A stretch of 64,000 bases of DNA from Phytoseiulus persimilis (Eukaryota > Arthropoda > Arachnida > Mesostigmata > Phytoseiidae), in the NCBI GenBank assembly GCA_037576195.1, contig CM075102.1, positions 21,758,745 to 21,822,744 of the forward strand, in the 5' to 3' direction. Shown one piece after another: positions 53,401-61,200 of this stretch. The position numbers and the translations under genes were made by a program. The notes beneath the pieces are model-generated. The model ran no database searches. It was not told the DNA's origin and saw only the letters and a program-made list of their open reading frames with translations. Within the stretch, counting starts at the first letter, position 1. The number at the start of each line of letters is the position of its first letter.

Positions 53401-53726
53401 GATCTTCTTCGTTAAGGTAATCGAGTTTCAGGAGCTGTCGGAATTTTCCAATTCCATCTTCCGGACGGTCCCCGCTTAGGTCGTGTAAAGCGGCTCTGCA
53501 AATATCCCCGGGAGTCACTTCCAACGGAGGGAGCTCTAGGTCGACCTTCTCTCAAGACACTTCTCTTTTTCCTAACAAATTACGTTACGGATCTCTGGAG
53601 TCACACAAACCTGTACAGGGCGAAGGCTTGACCTTCTTGCGCCTCCCTGGTTTGGACCTGGCATCCGTCATCGTCATTGACCGAACCAGAGCTGCCGTCG
53701 GAATTAAGAGCAGCGAACCTCAACAT
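44282..53726 (-). CDS. CABIN1: CABIN1 (calcineurin-binding protein cabin-1; HIRA complex TPR scaffold), complete gene, 20 exons
   Basis: Gene-level entry. Exons in transcript order: 53611-53726, 53386-53495, 53012-53296, 52728-52906, 52407-52615, 52084-52283, 51672-51952, 48341-50865, 48120-48248, 47870-47965, 47645-47816, 47247-47526, 46267-46421, 46050-46163, 45773-45928, 45515-45686, 45144-45353, 44957-45037, 44703-44864, 44282-44454. The sum is 5,805 nt, 1,934 codons plus stop, against about 2,220 residues in human CABIN1. Colinear matches run from the N-terminus (MLRFAALNSDG, AQEGQAFALYR) through the TPRs to the late YRVWQQ segment. Family knowledge: CABIN1, like yeast Hir3, works with HIRA and ubinuclein to deposit histone H3.3 independently of replication; vertebrate CABIN1 also inhibits calcineurin and MEF2. 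Exons 16-20 rest on splice phase more than homology and are less certain. Confidence 0.93.
44491..44561 (-). CDS. CABIN1: CABIN1 alternative terminal exon B (candidate)
   Basis: Acceptor attgaccttctag, phase 1, so it can follow exon 19 just as well as exon 20 does. It encodes EERLDTMVRRVSKRLKRQKV ending VED-stop at 44491-44493, a basic helical tail. It lacks an in-phase donor to exon A, so the two would be mutually exclusive. AATAAA at 44296-44291 (minus) could serve as its poly(A) signal. Confidence 0.35.
44703..44864 (-). CDS. CABIN1: CABIN1 exon 19 (predicted from phase)
   Basis: Acceptor taactctgcag, donor GTCG|gtgagt, phase 1 to 1. It encodes PRKPSPQSTQILEGLAADIP, LSLVTQKSSIGTKRPFVPET and CLEDSVENTVKV. 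The hydrophobic pattern and clean splice sites support it. Confidence 0.7.
44957..45037 (-). CDS. CABIN1: CABIN1 exon 18 (predicted from phase)
   Basis: Acceptor with a long pyrimidine tract (tttttttttcaag), donor CAAA|gtaggt, phase 1 to 1. It encodes RAREADSPKTSQEKKTDHSH and FFKGDQ, a charged linker. Confidence 0.7.
45144..45353 (-). CDS. CABIN1: CABIN1 exon 17 (predicted from phase)
   Basis: Chosen acceptor aacctttcgttccag, donor CAAG|gtagtc, phase 1 to 1. It encodes TILAQSRVSPPKAHKESAPP and MVNSLRLEVPKSDLNAQPIS. An alternative phase-1 acceptor (cccaacatcaag) 33 nt upstream is also possible. No direct homology; supported by open frame and phase. Confidence 0.65.
45515..45686 (-). CDS. CABIN1: CABIN1 exon 16: Ala/Gln-rich helix
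   Basis: Acceptor ctctccctcaag, donor GCTT|gtaagt, phase 0 to 1. It encodes DAARAAAQAAQQAHAQALRE, QMAQQEALQQAMMLATTNPF and a PT-rich tail. Reading through the donor instead gives a stop at 45402-45404, so the splice to exon 17 is needed for the longer protein. Confidence 0.85.
45773..45928 (-). CDS. CABIN1: CABIN1 exon 15
   Basis: Acceptor gatgctcgcag, donor CAG|gtgagt, phase 0 to 0. It encodes VVEQAASFCSKYLAREARKE (human LEQAVKFCQVHLG) and then a charged helix LAQQEAQRTAKVKQEMAVKA, probably coiled coil. Confidence 0.92.
46050..46163 (-). CDS. CABIN1: CABIN1 exon 14
   Basis: Acceptor cccgggtttcag, donor AAA|gtgagt, phase 0 to 0; 38 codons. It encodes ELVQGLVSIYRVWQQCSKIN and KEVESVFRESYTLMK, matching human LLLDAYRVWQQ...RVERIMSETYMLIK. 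Confidence 0.94.
46267..46421 (-). CDS. CABIN1: CABIN1 exon 13
   Basis: Acceptor ttgtttctag, donor GAGAAG|gtcagt (unusual third base), phase 1 to 0. It encodes MLCKTPEMEKKYIRDFDRTF and RAMVKSLKILNDNFSSLMNE (human: [36 protein letters not shown]). Confidence 0.94.
46627..46995 (+). CDS. Nested single-exon gene in CABIN1 intron 12: 122-residue tail-anchored-type membrane protein (unidentified)
   Basis: An ATG-started frame of 123 codons including stop, on the strand opposite CABIN1 and wholly within its 825-nt intron 12 (46422-47246). Residues 1-85 are polar, Ser/Arg/Lys/Pro-rich (SESSSSKRRLRKAGMKTDDP, HPAKVILRPSRRPSVISART). Residues about 93-112 form one hydrophobic segment (VCIEVLVLLLVIGTVWNHW), followed by a short basic end LKLLPKPK. 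No signal peptide, so a tail-anchored topology with a cytosolic or nucleoplasmic N-terminus is likely. AATAAA lies 137 nt after the stop. I do not recognise the family. The long host intron among mostly 50-160-nt introns supports a real nested gene, but a chance frame is not excluded. Confidence 0.5.
   Translation: MSLSATDLSTNRKGTSDMSESSSSKRRLRKAGMKTDDPSPAAGNSSPSPAKNTPIHPAKVILRPSRRPSVISARTSLVPSRTWSAYVPQNEYEVCIEVLVLLLVIGTVWNHWTILKLLPKPK
47132..47137 (+). terminator. Candidate poly(A) signal for the nested gene
   Basis: AATAAA on the plus strand 137 nt past the stop of the 46627-46995 frame and still inside CABIN1 intron 12. Confidence 0.35.
47247..47526 (-). CDS. CABIN1: CABIN1 exon 12
   Basis: Acceptor ttcaattttcag, donor ATCG|gtaggt, phase 0 to 1. 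It encodes IYQMANFYFRCKRHRDLNLA, AGLFAERKAVSLFHGVWHIP, ADEIDRAGSFATHLYRATKL and RLSDHESLMQIG. Human reads [35 protein letters not shown] and LRDHSTLLKVS. This is a highly diagnostic block. Confidence 0.95.
47645..47816 (-). CDS. CABIN1: CABIN1 exon 11
   Basis: Acceptor ccactcctacag, donor TCG|gtgagc, phase 2 to 0. It encodes RLSFEFMPYLRELSSNNRYS and ILERLIEYCLTAFRECLFRF, then SAHFKS, matching human [22 protein letters not shown]. The intron before it is only 53 nt. Confidence 0.92.
47870..47965 (-). CDS. CABIN1: CABIN1 exon 10: acidic linker
   Basis: Acceptor gatctttcgtag, donor CTGAG|gtacgt, phase 2 to 2. It encodes SNSQEESDEEVVRAVVEDLV and DVDETIQREL. The strong phase agreement on both sides supports it. 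Confidence 0.85.
48120..48248 (-). CDS. CABIN1: CABIN1 exon 9: basic linker
   Basis: Acceptor ccatcttag, donor AGCCG|gtgagt, phase 2 to 2. It encodes ENKEKKVEDSTNPQSVRRSS and RKRPSSQDDI, a charged and probably disordered, nuclear-type linker. Confidence 0.85.
48341..50865 (-). CDS. CABIN1: CABIN1 exon 8: large central TPR exon, ending in an AT-hook-like motif
   Basis: A 2,525-nt exon; acceptor gacttttcag, donor AAA|gtaagt, phase 0 to 2. About 840 residues contain the central family blocks: MMLFTAHEYLGKRNWCMRNQ, LEQCFFCLYG, TLPEFDSYKHP-like RLPEFDSYKHPGISAEAE, ELYYLLGDYYFKNKDF, NPQRIDSWAGMALSR, LDLDPSNASLWIECGSCAYS and ARYPKKVIYHSPAHLSIESL. Human CABIN1 has LPEFDSYKTSTVSAD, NELYYLLADYHFKNKE and DSWAGMALARA. 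The last residues, TPKRGPGRPKK, look like an AT-hook. Confidence 0.96.
50953..51599. mobile_element. 647-bp inverted-repeat element (MITE-like) in CABIN1 intron 7
   Basis: The ends are inverted repeats of about 118 bp (50953-51070 and 51482-51599) with one mismatch seen. They start TACAGGGTGGTCATCGTAAG at both ends. The outer TA could be a target-site duplication, as for Tc1/mariner-type elements, but the flanking sequence does not settle this. The core contains no long ORF and a small palindrome (GGAGTTGTCGG/CCCGACAACTCC near 51095-51121), with a further GGAGTTGTCGG copy near 51302. Without it the host intron would be about 159 nt, like its neighbours. Non-autonomous; the transposase source is unknown. 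Confidence 0.85.
51672..51952 (-). CDS. CABIN1: CABIN1 exon 7
   Basis: Acceptor gctcgaatag, donor CGG|gtgaga, phase 1 to 0. It encodes NTKRRSARNRQGKKTVDLS followed by YRDLLIQFLPTSIFSE, colinear with human KRRSARVRNTK...FQELLMKFLPSRL. The basic stretch could be a nuclear localisation signal. Confidence 0.92.
52084..52283 (-). CDS. CABIN1: CABIN1 exon 6: acidic Ser-rich linker
   Basis: Acceptor ctcatttccag, donor ATAG|gtagaa, phase 2 to 1. It begins RIDFSQEEAAYSP, as human RIDLSDYQDPS, then an acidic serine patch (DSSSEDESSSDEDGGDEP) and a polar linker ending MNDLAMLIG. It is low complexity and probably disordered. Confidence 0.9.
52407..52615 (-). CDS. CABIN1: CABIN1 exon 5
   Basis: Acceptor gtgatcgtgaag (weak pyrimidine tract), donor GACAG|gtgcgg (non-consensus), phase 0 to 2. 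It encodes ESADIIEECENIRNERRDYL and FTWCQLGEVLETHYDSISAS (human: FTWKCLGESLLAMYNHL). The match to flanking exons supports both weak splice sites. Confidence 0.88.
52728..52906 (-). CDS. CABIN1: CABIN1 exon 4
   Basis: Acceptor ggttccccag, donor GAG|gtaaga, phase 1 to 0. It encodes DYARCLEFCRKALTAEP, AIVLADKIFEDAPFLKQM and DALQDCDIS, colinear with human SDYTTCLYFICKALE, LVLKEKIFEEQP and FLKCDMS. Confidence 0.93.
53012..53296 (-). CDS. CABIN1: CABIN1 exon 3: N-terminal TPR motifs
   Basis: Acceptor ccgttcgcag, donor TTGG|gtacga, phase 1 to 1. It encodes LKYLAYKNLGDAYFKMERLR, ATMIDSKDIPTWFRIGDIGM and TLKPDHWPSVERLISVLYIL. Human CABIN1 reads LKYSTYKNLAQLA, MLDSTDVNLWYKIGHVA and CNPDHWPCLDNLITVLYTL at these places. 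This is the clearest identifying block. Confidence 0.95.
53386..53495 (-). CDS. CABIN1: CABIN1 exon 2
   Basis: Acceptor gatatttgcag, donor CAAA|gtgagt, phase 2 to 1. It encodes AALHDLSGDRPEDGIGKFRQ and LLKLDYLNEEDP, the first TPR-like helical pair of the family. Confidence 0.93.
53611..53726 (-). CDS. CABIN1: CABIN1 exon 1: start codon
   Basis: The ATG at 53726 has the strong context CACCatg. It reads MLRFAALNSDGSSGS and ends QEGQAFALYR, paralleling human MIRIAALNASS...EAFALYHKAL. Donor TACAG|gtttgt, phase 2. The homology at the very first residues fixes this start. Confidence 0.93.
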
Positions 53727-55271
53727 GGTGAGCCGCGACCCGGGAAGTCAGTCGAACCCACGATGCTACCGATCTCTAACGACCGTGACTTAACGGACCG
53801 GCTAAATCAGCCCAGTCGCGAGTCCGCTCTCATCAAGTCTTCGTTTTCGGGAAGATCATCGCTTCGAATTCTCGGACGTATTCAATGGAAGAAGACGGAT
53901 GACAGATCTGCAGCTGAGAAGACTACGAAGACAACAGGGTCCACCTGAGAAAGATTCATGCCCACTCAGAGTCGGTCCCGGGACAGTTCGATAATGTATT
54001 GGAACAGGGATTGAATCAGATCTTGCATCTGCGAAGAGTGCGCCCACTAGACCGGGTTTCTTTCTCCCGTTCAAGCTCCCGAAGAGACTCACCGGTTGGA
54101 AAACTGGCTGCGAACACCCCCGTCCGAAGTCAGAATATTAGAAATAACATTCTTCTGGAGAGATGTGATTATTCCGATTCAGATACTCTCTAGTGTACAC
54201 CTCTCTTGGAATCCGGGGAGCTCCGGGTACAACACTAGACGGTGAAAGAGTGGTGTTGTAGGACGCACAGACACCACATCTGTTTCGAATGCGATGTTTA
54301 TCAACACGGCATCTGTCTGCTTTGAAAAGTTCGCGGTCGCACGCTCGGGTTCAGACAGAATGGATTGTCAGCGGTCATCGGAGCACCTCTCCACGCCTAG
54401 TAGCCTCCTGACGAGCCCGGTATCACCCGCGATCTTCTTTATAGGCTGGACAGGCCACACAGTGCTCGTTCCAGGTCACGCAGTGGAACCAATATTCTTC
54501 GTCGAAGAGCCCCGTTACGGTCTGTGGGAGAGGGCTAAGCTTTGCCTCACAAGGCAGCTCGCTGTCGAACTCCCCGGAGCAACAGCGGCGGTGCTCCGGA
54601 GTCCCGGTAGATTCCACTGAGGGGTTGGAGCATACCGCTCCATCCACTGAGCTCAATAGCCGACAGGAGGTTCTCGCAGGAGTACTTCCCGAAAGTGCTC
54701 GCACCTGTCAACGGAAGACGCGGTGACGGATCTCATTCGGACCGATTACGGAGCTTTTTTTCGAGGCATGCCCTGACCTTGCGCATGCCCATGTCCTCTT
54801 CGAGGGCAAAGTTCCACCGGCCGAAGCCAAGCACTACAGGCCGTAGCTTTTCACCTTTTCATCACTCGGCTGTAGCCTAGCACTCCGTGAGTGGGATTTT
54901 CGCTTGTCAAACAAGAAGTTAAGCGCAGGTTCATGGAATCGAACATCGAATTGCCGCTACAAGGCTGGGGAATAGCCGCTCAAGGAGTTAACTCGGTGGG
55001 AATTCCGCCATCTGGACGTACGCTCTTCCTTGCCGTGCCTGCGAACGGATATTCGTGAGCTGAACAAGCTCCCGTTTCGATACTCGGCTCCGAATCTAGA
55101 TCCATTGCTGAGTTGCGAGCGCCGGTTGAGGAGTTGTCTTCGATTCATACCGCCTGAGAACTCGACTGAGAGTGTCCAGAGTCGCCATTGAACGAATGTA
55201 TCCTGTTCGAATATAGGAAGGGTCATTCAACGTCGATCTAAGTGCTCGTTTTTTGTGGTTCCAGATTTAGG
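53727..55271. promoter_or_regulatory. Divergent intergenic region between CABIN1 and Patj
   Basis: 1,545 bp separate the CABIN1 start codon (minus) from the proposed Patj start codon (plus), so both promoters should lie here. A pyrimidine-rich acceptor (tttttgtggttccag) ending at 55264 points to a Patj 5' UTR exon further upstream within this region. I cannot identify TATA, Inr or DPE elements with confidence. A Cys-rich minus-strand frame lies at 54423-54704. Confidence 0.5.
54423..54704 (-). CDS. Cys-rich 93-codon ORF in the divergent region (hypothetical)
   Basis: The frame starts at a GTG just after a possible acceptor (cgttgacag) and stops at TGA. It has eight cysteines, including HRRCCSGEFDSELPC and YWFHCVTWNEHCVACP, and codon third positions look G/C-biased. 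It could be a terminal exon of a small secreted protein, but no signal-peptide exon or homology was found. Confidence 0.2.
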   Translation of the reverse strand: MRALSGSTPARTSCRLLSSVDGAVCSNPSVESTGTPEHRRCCSGEFDSELPCEAKLSPLPQTVTGLFDEEYWFHCVTWNEHCVACPAYKEDRG

Positions 55272-55293
55272 ATGATGCTCCCGCTTCTAAACG
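55272..55293 (+). CDS. Patj: Patj exon 1 (coding): start codon
   Basis: Two adjacent ATGs, then LPLLN and donor AACG|gtaaga, phase 1, which completes an Asp codon with the L27 exon. An acceptor (ttttgtggttccag) lies directly upstream, so a 5' UTR exon is implied. Only seven codons, so the assignment rests on phase and position. Confidence 0.55.
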
Positions 55294-58200
55294 GTAAGAA
55301 CCCCTCGATAAGTGTCAGCAGCTACGGAGATCAAACTGATCGGAAGTTCGCGGAATGCCAATCATCAGAGCTCGCTGTGATTACATTCATTGAATACTGA
55401 GTTTGATGATCCGATCTACGGTGATAGCGATTGCACGTGTTCGCATTGGCTTTTTCTGAGACGCTAATAACAATTCATGGCCTGGACGAAGCGCCTAGAA
55501 TGAGTTGGCTCCGCCTAACAGACGTCACACAGCATTCCTTTGTGTTGACTTGGACGTCCTGTCAGAACAGCATGGAGCGCGACGGCAAAGGAACAGAATC
55601 CACCGAATTCTCGCTCTACGAACGACCTCAGACGCGCCCAACCCACGTCGCATGGGACTCCGGTTGCCAGAATCAGGAATCAAACCCGATTCTGTTCCCG
55701 GCGATGGCTCCTGTGCGATTCAATAGTTGTCTGGGCAGCCTCCGGAATTTTAGCGTACTTGACGAAAGGCGTCACGAACGAACTCATATCGTAGAGGATT
55801 CTGTCCTTTGAACGCACTTCTGCCCGGCAATTGAATTATGCGGGACCCTTCGGAGAACAAACAAAGAGCGAGTTCTCTAATGGATTTTAGAAACACACCG
55901 CTCGTTGGTGGTGCCTGTCGACCGGCACCCTCCTCGTGCTCTGCTCTCACGAGAAAATCAGTTTCATTCTACAAGGCTGCCATTGCTGAGCGTCGAGTTG
56001 TAGCAAGGTTTGAGTAAACTTTGGGAAACTCATTTAAAAGTTCACTCTTCCCGTTGGCCGCTCGCAGACACTGCAGACTCGTCAGAATGCCTCAAGAAGC
56101 TGTCTCGTCAACTGGCCCGCGGACATCCGGCCCAGAAAGACATCGAGTTACTTCTCACCGTCCTCGAAGATCCTTTGCTACGTACGGTCCTGCAGATTAA
56201 AGTGAGTTCGTAAACGTCCGATGTGGCGTTCGACGATAGGAATTCCATGGAGAATAACTCCGCCAAATATCGAGGGACATTTTTACCGTTCGCAGAATTC
56301 GCTGGATGACTTGAAGGTGCTGGCACACAAGCACCCCTCTATTCTTCCGCGTGATTTCGACATCCTCCGCGATGGTACACTCGAGTATCGATGTGACGAC
56401 GACAACAATCCCTCTACAAGCCAGGCAGCCGCCTCCAAAACCGTATCTGCGACAGTGACCCTTTCGCAAGTGAGTTCGCAGACAGCTCCACTCTGCCCGA
56501 GAGATCTACGCTCGAAGCCGTCTTCCTACCGCTGGAGAGTTCCAGTGGAAACCGTGCTGGGATGAGAGAATCTTGTCTTCACCGAGTTCATATTTGGAAT
56601 TCCCCGTTCGTTCTTCTCAGGGCGGCGATGAGGTCCGCGGCGCCGGCTTCGGGGAACGTTTCCTGGTGGTAGAACTGATGAAAACTGCGGATGGAGACCT
56701 CGGGATCACCGTCGGCATAGTGAACGGAGAGGACGGTGATGTGCACTTCTACATCAAGCAAATTCACCCCGATAGCGTCGCGCAAAGGTGAGTCGGCATT
56801 TTCCTTGTTCTGACCGGCGTGCACCGGTCATATATGCGCGGTCTTGCCAAAAACTTGCAATTCGAAATGGGGGCACAGGTTCTGTCTCAAGACGCAGATG
56901 TTTCTCCGGCGTTATCATCTCCGTTGAGTCCACTTCTCCCCAGTTTTGATTGTGGCTCACTGGAAGAACGTCAGTGGCACTCTTTTTCCACACCTTCGAG
57001 TCCATGCCATCAGGACCTGGCCGGATTTCCGGACCTCGTGATGCCGCCGGTTTATATTTGCTCTCATTCTGCGGAACTCGAACCATTGCGGACTCGCGAC
57101 AATCGCGCACAAGGGAAAACTCGGGCTAAGACTCGGGAAACTCAATTCTACCCACCGCTGATCAACAGCAGACAGTTTCGAACTGGGAGTCCATGCCACG
57201 GGTTCGCATCGAAACCAATCGAGAAGAATGGTTCAGGGGGTTCATGATGAAGGCGGAAATATTTTTGTGCTCAGCGACCACCGCTCATCAGAGCTCAATG
57301 TTGCTTCAGAGGGAGTAGGACTCGTCGAGTTCTGGAGTGACAAACGCCGAGCGCTATTCGTGAGCGGGACTTGATTTGCGGGTGACGTTAATTGGCCCGC
57401 GGTGGACATTCTGGTCGGCTCTGCTCACAAGCATATAGCACCTCGTTCATTTCAAAGCGAAGGCGGTATAAGCAAGAGGCTCCTCGTGGGCTTTCAGCTT
57501 CCGCCGAATGGCCAATCCACCTTTGCGTCGCACGGGAGATCTATGTATGTTTGAGCGGTGGCACACAGGAGCGAATCCAGGACTCTTTCCAGGGAACTAG
57601 GAGAGTTGCCTCAACTTTTTGAGGGTCCATCAGTCGATGCTCATTGAATTTCCCATTTTTTCGGGGGCCAAGAGCATTTCGCACCTCACTCGGGGTTCAT
57701 CAGTCGTTGATGATCCTCCAAGACAATGATCCTCATGAGCCACACGAAGCTCTTGGGAGAACATCTGGCCCCCTTCGGTATGCCTTTGATTTTCTAGCAC
57801 AAAGGAGAACGCTCCCCATAAACTCGTGACCTCGTCCGCCGGGTGAGGGGCATGAGTGATCGTATTCCGCGAGAAAATCGGGTCTCAGACCCCAGAATTC
57901 GGATGAGAGCCGACTGTCCGGACCAGACCAATCGGCTGGCCTCTGTGAAGCTCGTATTCTATCCCTCGCTCTGAATCAGTGTCGGCCGCCCTCCTGAGAG
58001 GAACTCGAATTGGGATCTCTAAGCTCCCGACTGAAGACGAGGGACCTGTTTTGACGGAGTCTGCGAGACTGCTGCACCCTATGATCAATCCGAAACGTGT
58101 TTACAAGTTACCTCGACTCCATGAGCATCCGTTCCCGTCGGGGAAAAGAAGCGAGTAAATAAGGCTCTCGCAAACTTTTTGAAACGCGGAATTTCTTTCG

Positions 58201-61200
58201 GCGGATCCGACGCAGAGCTTCCAGCAGCGCGAAGGATCTCACAGCAACTCTGAGGCTTCCGAGCAAAGGCTGTTAAGGCTTAGATGCGACGTCTTTGGCA
58301 TCTTCGACAAACTTTGCAGTCGTTGGCATTGCGGGGTCTGCTGTTGTCGTTAGAATCGGCGCTGTCGCTTTTGGTAGTACCGAGAGTATATCTCCTTTGA
58401 GAAATGGTTTGCAGCTCACGTATGCTGCTCTGGTAATGCGCCGCTGCTTGTTTTTGTTTCGGTCTCGCTTTGTCTCTATTTCGTGTATCCCGGGGGGCCT
58501 CGGAGCCTCGAGTTCTATTTGCGCGAAGTGGAAGGCGTCTGTTACCCCCCGAAGACGGCAGCATGCTAGGAGGGAGCAGATGACGTTGTTCAGCTCCGGA
58601 GTTTCCTCGGAGCGAGACGGTAGGTGAAGAGAAGCCCTTTTCCCCTCGCTCTGAACATGGAGAATGACGATGCAATCGAAGCCAAACGCTGAATGCTATT
58701 TCCGACGTGTTTGTCGGGGAATGAACTTGAACAAGGCTCTTCTGTAACGTCTGAGAGGTAGCAGGACACATGCGAGGATCAGAGCTTCGAGCGGCGGCGG
58801 TGAAGCCATCCTTGACAAAAAAAAATACGGAGAGAGGAGAGTCTCGGCCTGTACGAAACCCCAAACTTTCCAACTTTGGAGGCTGCTTGGAGACGTTCGC
58901 CAGGATTCCGTGTTCTCGCACTCGAGGTTCGGGAGGGTCGGATCGTTGGCGCAGACCCATGCCAGATTCGAATGGTGCTTCCGTCCATCTCTGATTTCCG
59001 AAAAACGAGATTTCAAGGTTTCAGCGAGCGTCAAAGTCAGTAGAGCCGAGTGAGAATCTGGAAAAGGGTATCGTGAGGACTCTCCGATGGTTTCAGCTTC
59101 GCACTAACCCAGTCGCGACCGGAAGGAGTTATGGATCAAGAAGTTGTCGAGCTTGTTGAGAGATTTGTGACTTTATTCTTCGGAGCTGACAACCCGTCCG
59201 ATTCTTCCTTCCCTGGTGAACTCTCGACCCGCGTCTCAGAAGATTCGCTTCTCCTCGATCTCTCGATCATCATCGGGATCGCCCGCTCCGAGGAGCTGTC
59301 AGAAACCTCATTGACAAGAATGTTCCTTGCTGCAAACGACATCTGACTCGAGGAACTCGACATCGCCTTTTCCCGCTCGAATGAGCCGACCGCCGGCTCT
59401 GGCATGTGGCTCTTTTGTACGTGGGGCCTGCCTTGATGCACCGACGCCAGAAACAGCGATGGCAGACATGCTCTGGATTCTCGAGAGTTGTTCGCAGTCA
59501 TGCCGAGCCTCTATGCAGCTCTTGGTGACCGCCGTCTCGAATGCTCTGAATTTTTTGGAAGGCTTCTGCGCCTTTGGATGCTCCCCATTCGGAACGGGAA
59601 TCTCCATCCTGCACATTCCTGAGACAGCTGCCGTGGATGCTTCCGGGCCGCGAAGGAGCTTGGGACAAAGCTCCTAATTACTCCGTCCGGCCCGAGATCG
59701 TTTGAAATACGCATGCGAAAGTAACCGACGAGCGAGCGGACACGCCGAACGAGCGAGACATAGAACTGGGAGATGTATAGATAAACAAATAAGAGGTGTC
59801 GGGATGCCAACAACGTGATCCCAGGACGTCGCTTCGTGGTTCGGAAAGTCGAGGTCGAGCTCTTTCGCTCACTCCCTTTCCCACAGAAGCTCTCAGTTCG
59901 GCTGCCTACAAGAGGGACCAAGTTAGCCATAGCGGACACGACTATGCTGTTTGTTGGGTGAAAGAGTTGTCTATTTGCTGGCTTCTTGACGTGCGTCGTT
60001 TGTTGTTGCGAGTTGTATCCCCATCTGTTGAGAAGTGTGGGCCTATTTTCTGGCCGAGTCCGATTTTTCTACCGAAGTCGTGCATAGCATTGCCGCAAGT
60101 TGCCACTCCTTGCTTCAGGCTCGGAAAACATTGCTGTTGTTGTGGAAACTTTGGGGGGTTTCGACGTTCCCTATTCATTGATCGAAGAGGCTGTTTATGA
60201 TTCGATTGTCATGTGCAGGTGAATATCCGACTCTGAGATGTAGACGTTCGACGGAGAGATCACAGCAGGCACATGGCGCCCAGCTTGTACACCCGTCTCA
60301 CGAACGAACTCACTTGCCAGCCAATTGAGGCGCTGGACGACTTCAGAGCTCGCGAACTTAAGTTTTCCCCTCCGAATTCCACAGGGATGGGCGACTGAGC
60401 GAAGGCGACAAGGTCGTGGCGATCAACGGTAACCGTCTCAGCGGAGTGAGCTATCGGGATGTTGTACTTTTGCTCCAGGAAGCCTCAGGACTTGTGAGTC
60501 TGCTCGTGGATCGTCAACAGAACCTACTCCACGGAAGTGGGGCTTACCAGGCGCCGGACAACCTCGTCTGGACGAGCGAAGGCCACTATTCGCATCCACA
60601 ACCCCAGAACGCGGGCGAGTTTGTGCCAGAAATGGTGGTAAGTAGAGTGGCGCAGTCGATATCCGCTTTCCCGCCGCCGGGTAATGAGCGGTCACTCGAA
60701 TGTTGATAGAAGGACCATCCCTCCCGCCGTGGGTGGCGGCTCTGGCTTCTGGCGGCTCCATTGATTTCCGAAACCCTCGATATCTTCCTGTTTGCTCCAG
60801 CCAAACATGCAGTCGGTACACTCACTCTGGCTCTAGTCGGCAGAAGCAGAAAGAACGGAAAAACTGCGGCTTCGAGGCTCACTGCATGGCTGGCGAGTTG
60901 TATGGGCTTGTAGTCCGCGTCTGCGGGTGATCGAAAATCCGATGAAACTCGAAATGTAATCTCCACTCCTCGCCACAGTCTGACGATGACGACACGATGA
61001 TGTCCTTCTCCGCAAACTCAGTGTGAGCGCCAGTGCGCCTACGGACAATTTTTGGTCTGTTCAACGCTCGTGCATAAGTTTCGCTCGGTCCATCCATTCA
61101 TCCTCGAAGAAATATGAGAACACATCTCAGAAAGTTTGTGCCTCTGTATCTTCGAGATGCAACAGTTCGATAGAAGTCGATTACCTCCGAAGAAACAGAA

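Noticed and set aside
55431-55811. Plus-strand frame with an FN3-like start ([17 protein letters not shown])
   Set aside because: The rest of the FN3 fold is missing, and it lies in a Patj intron where no FN3 domain is expected.
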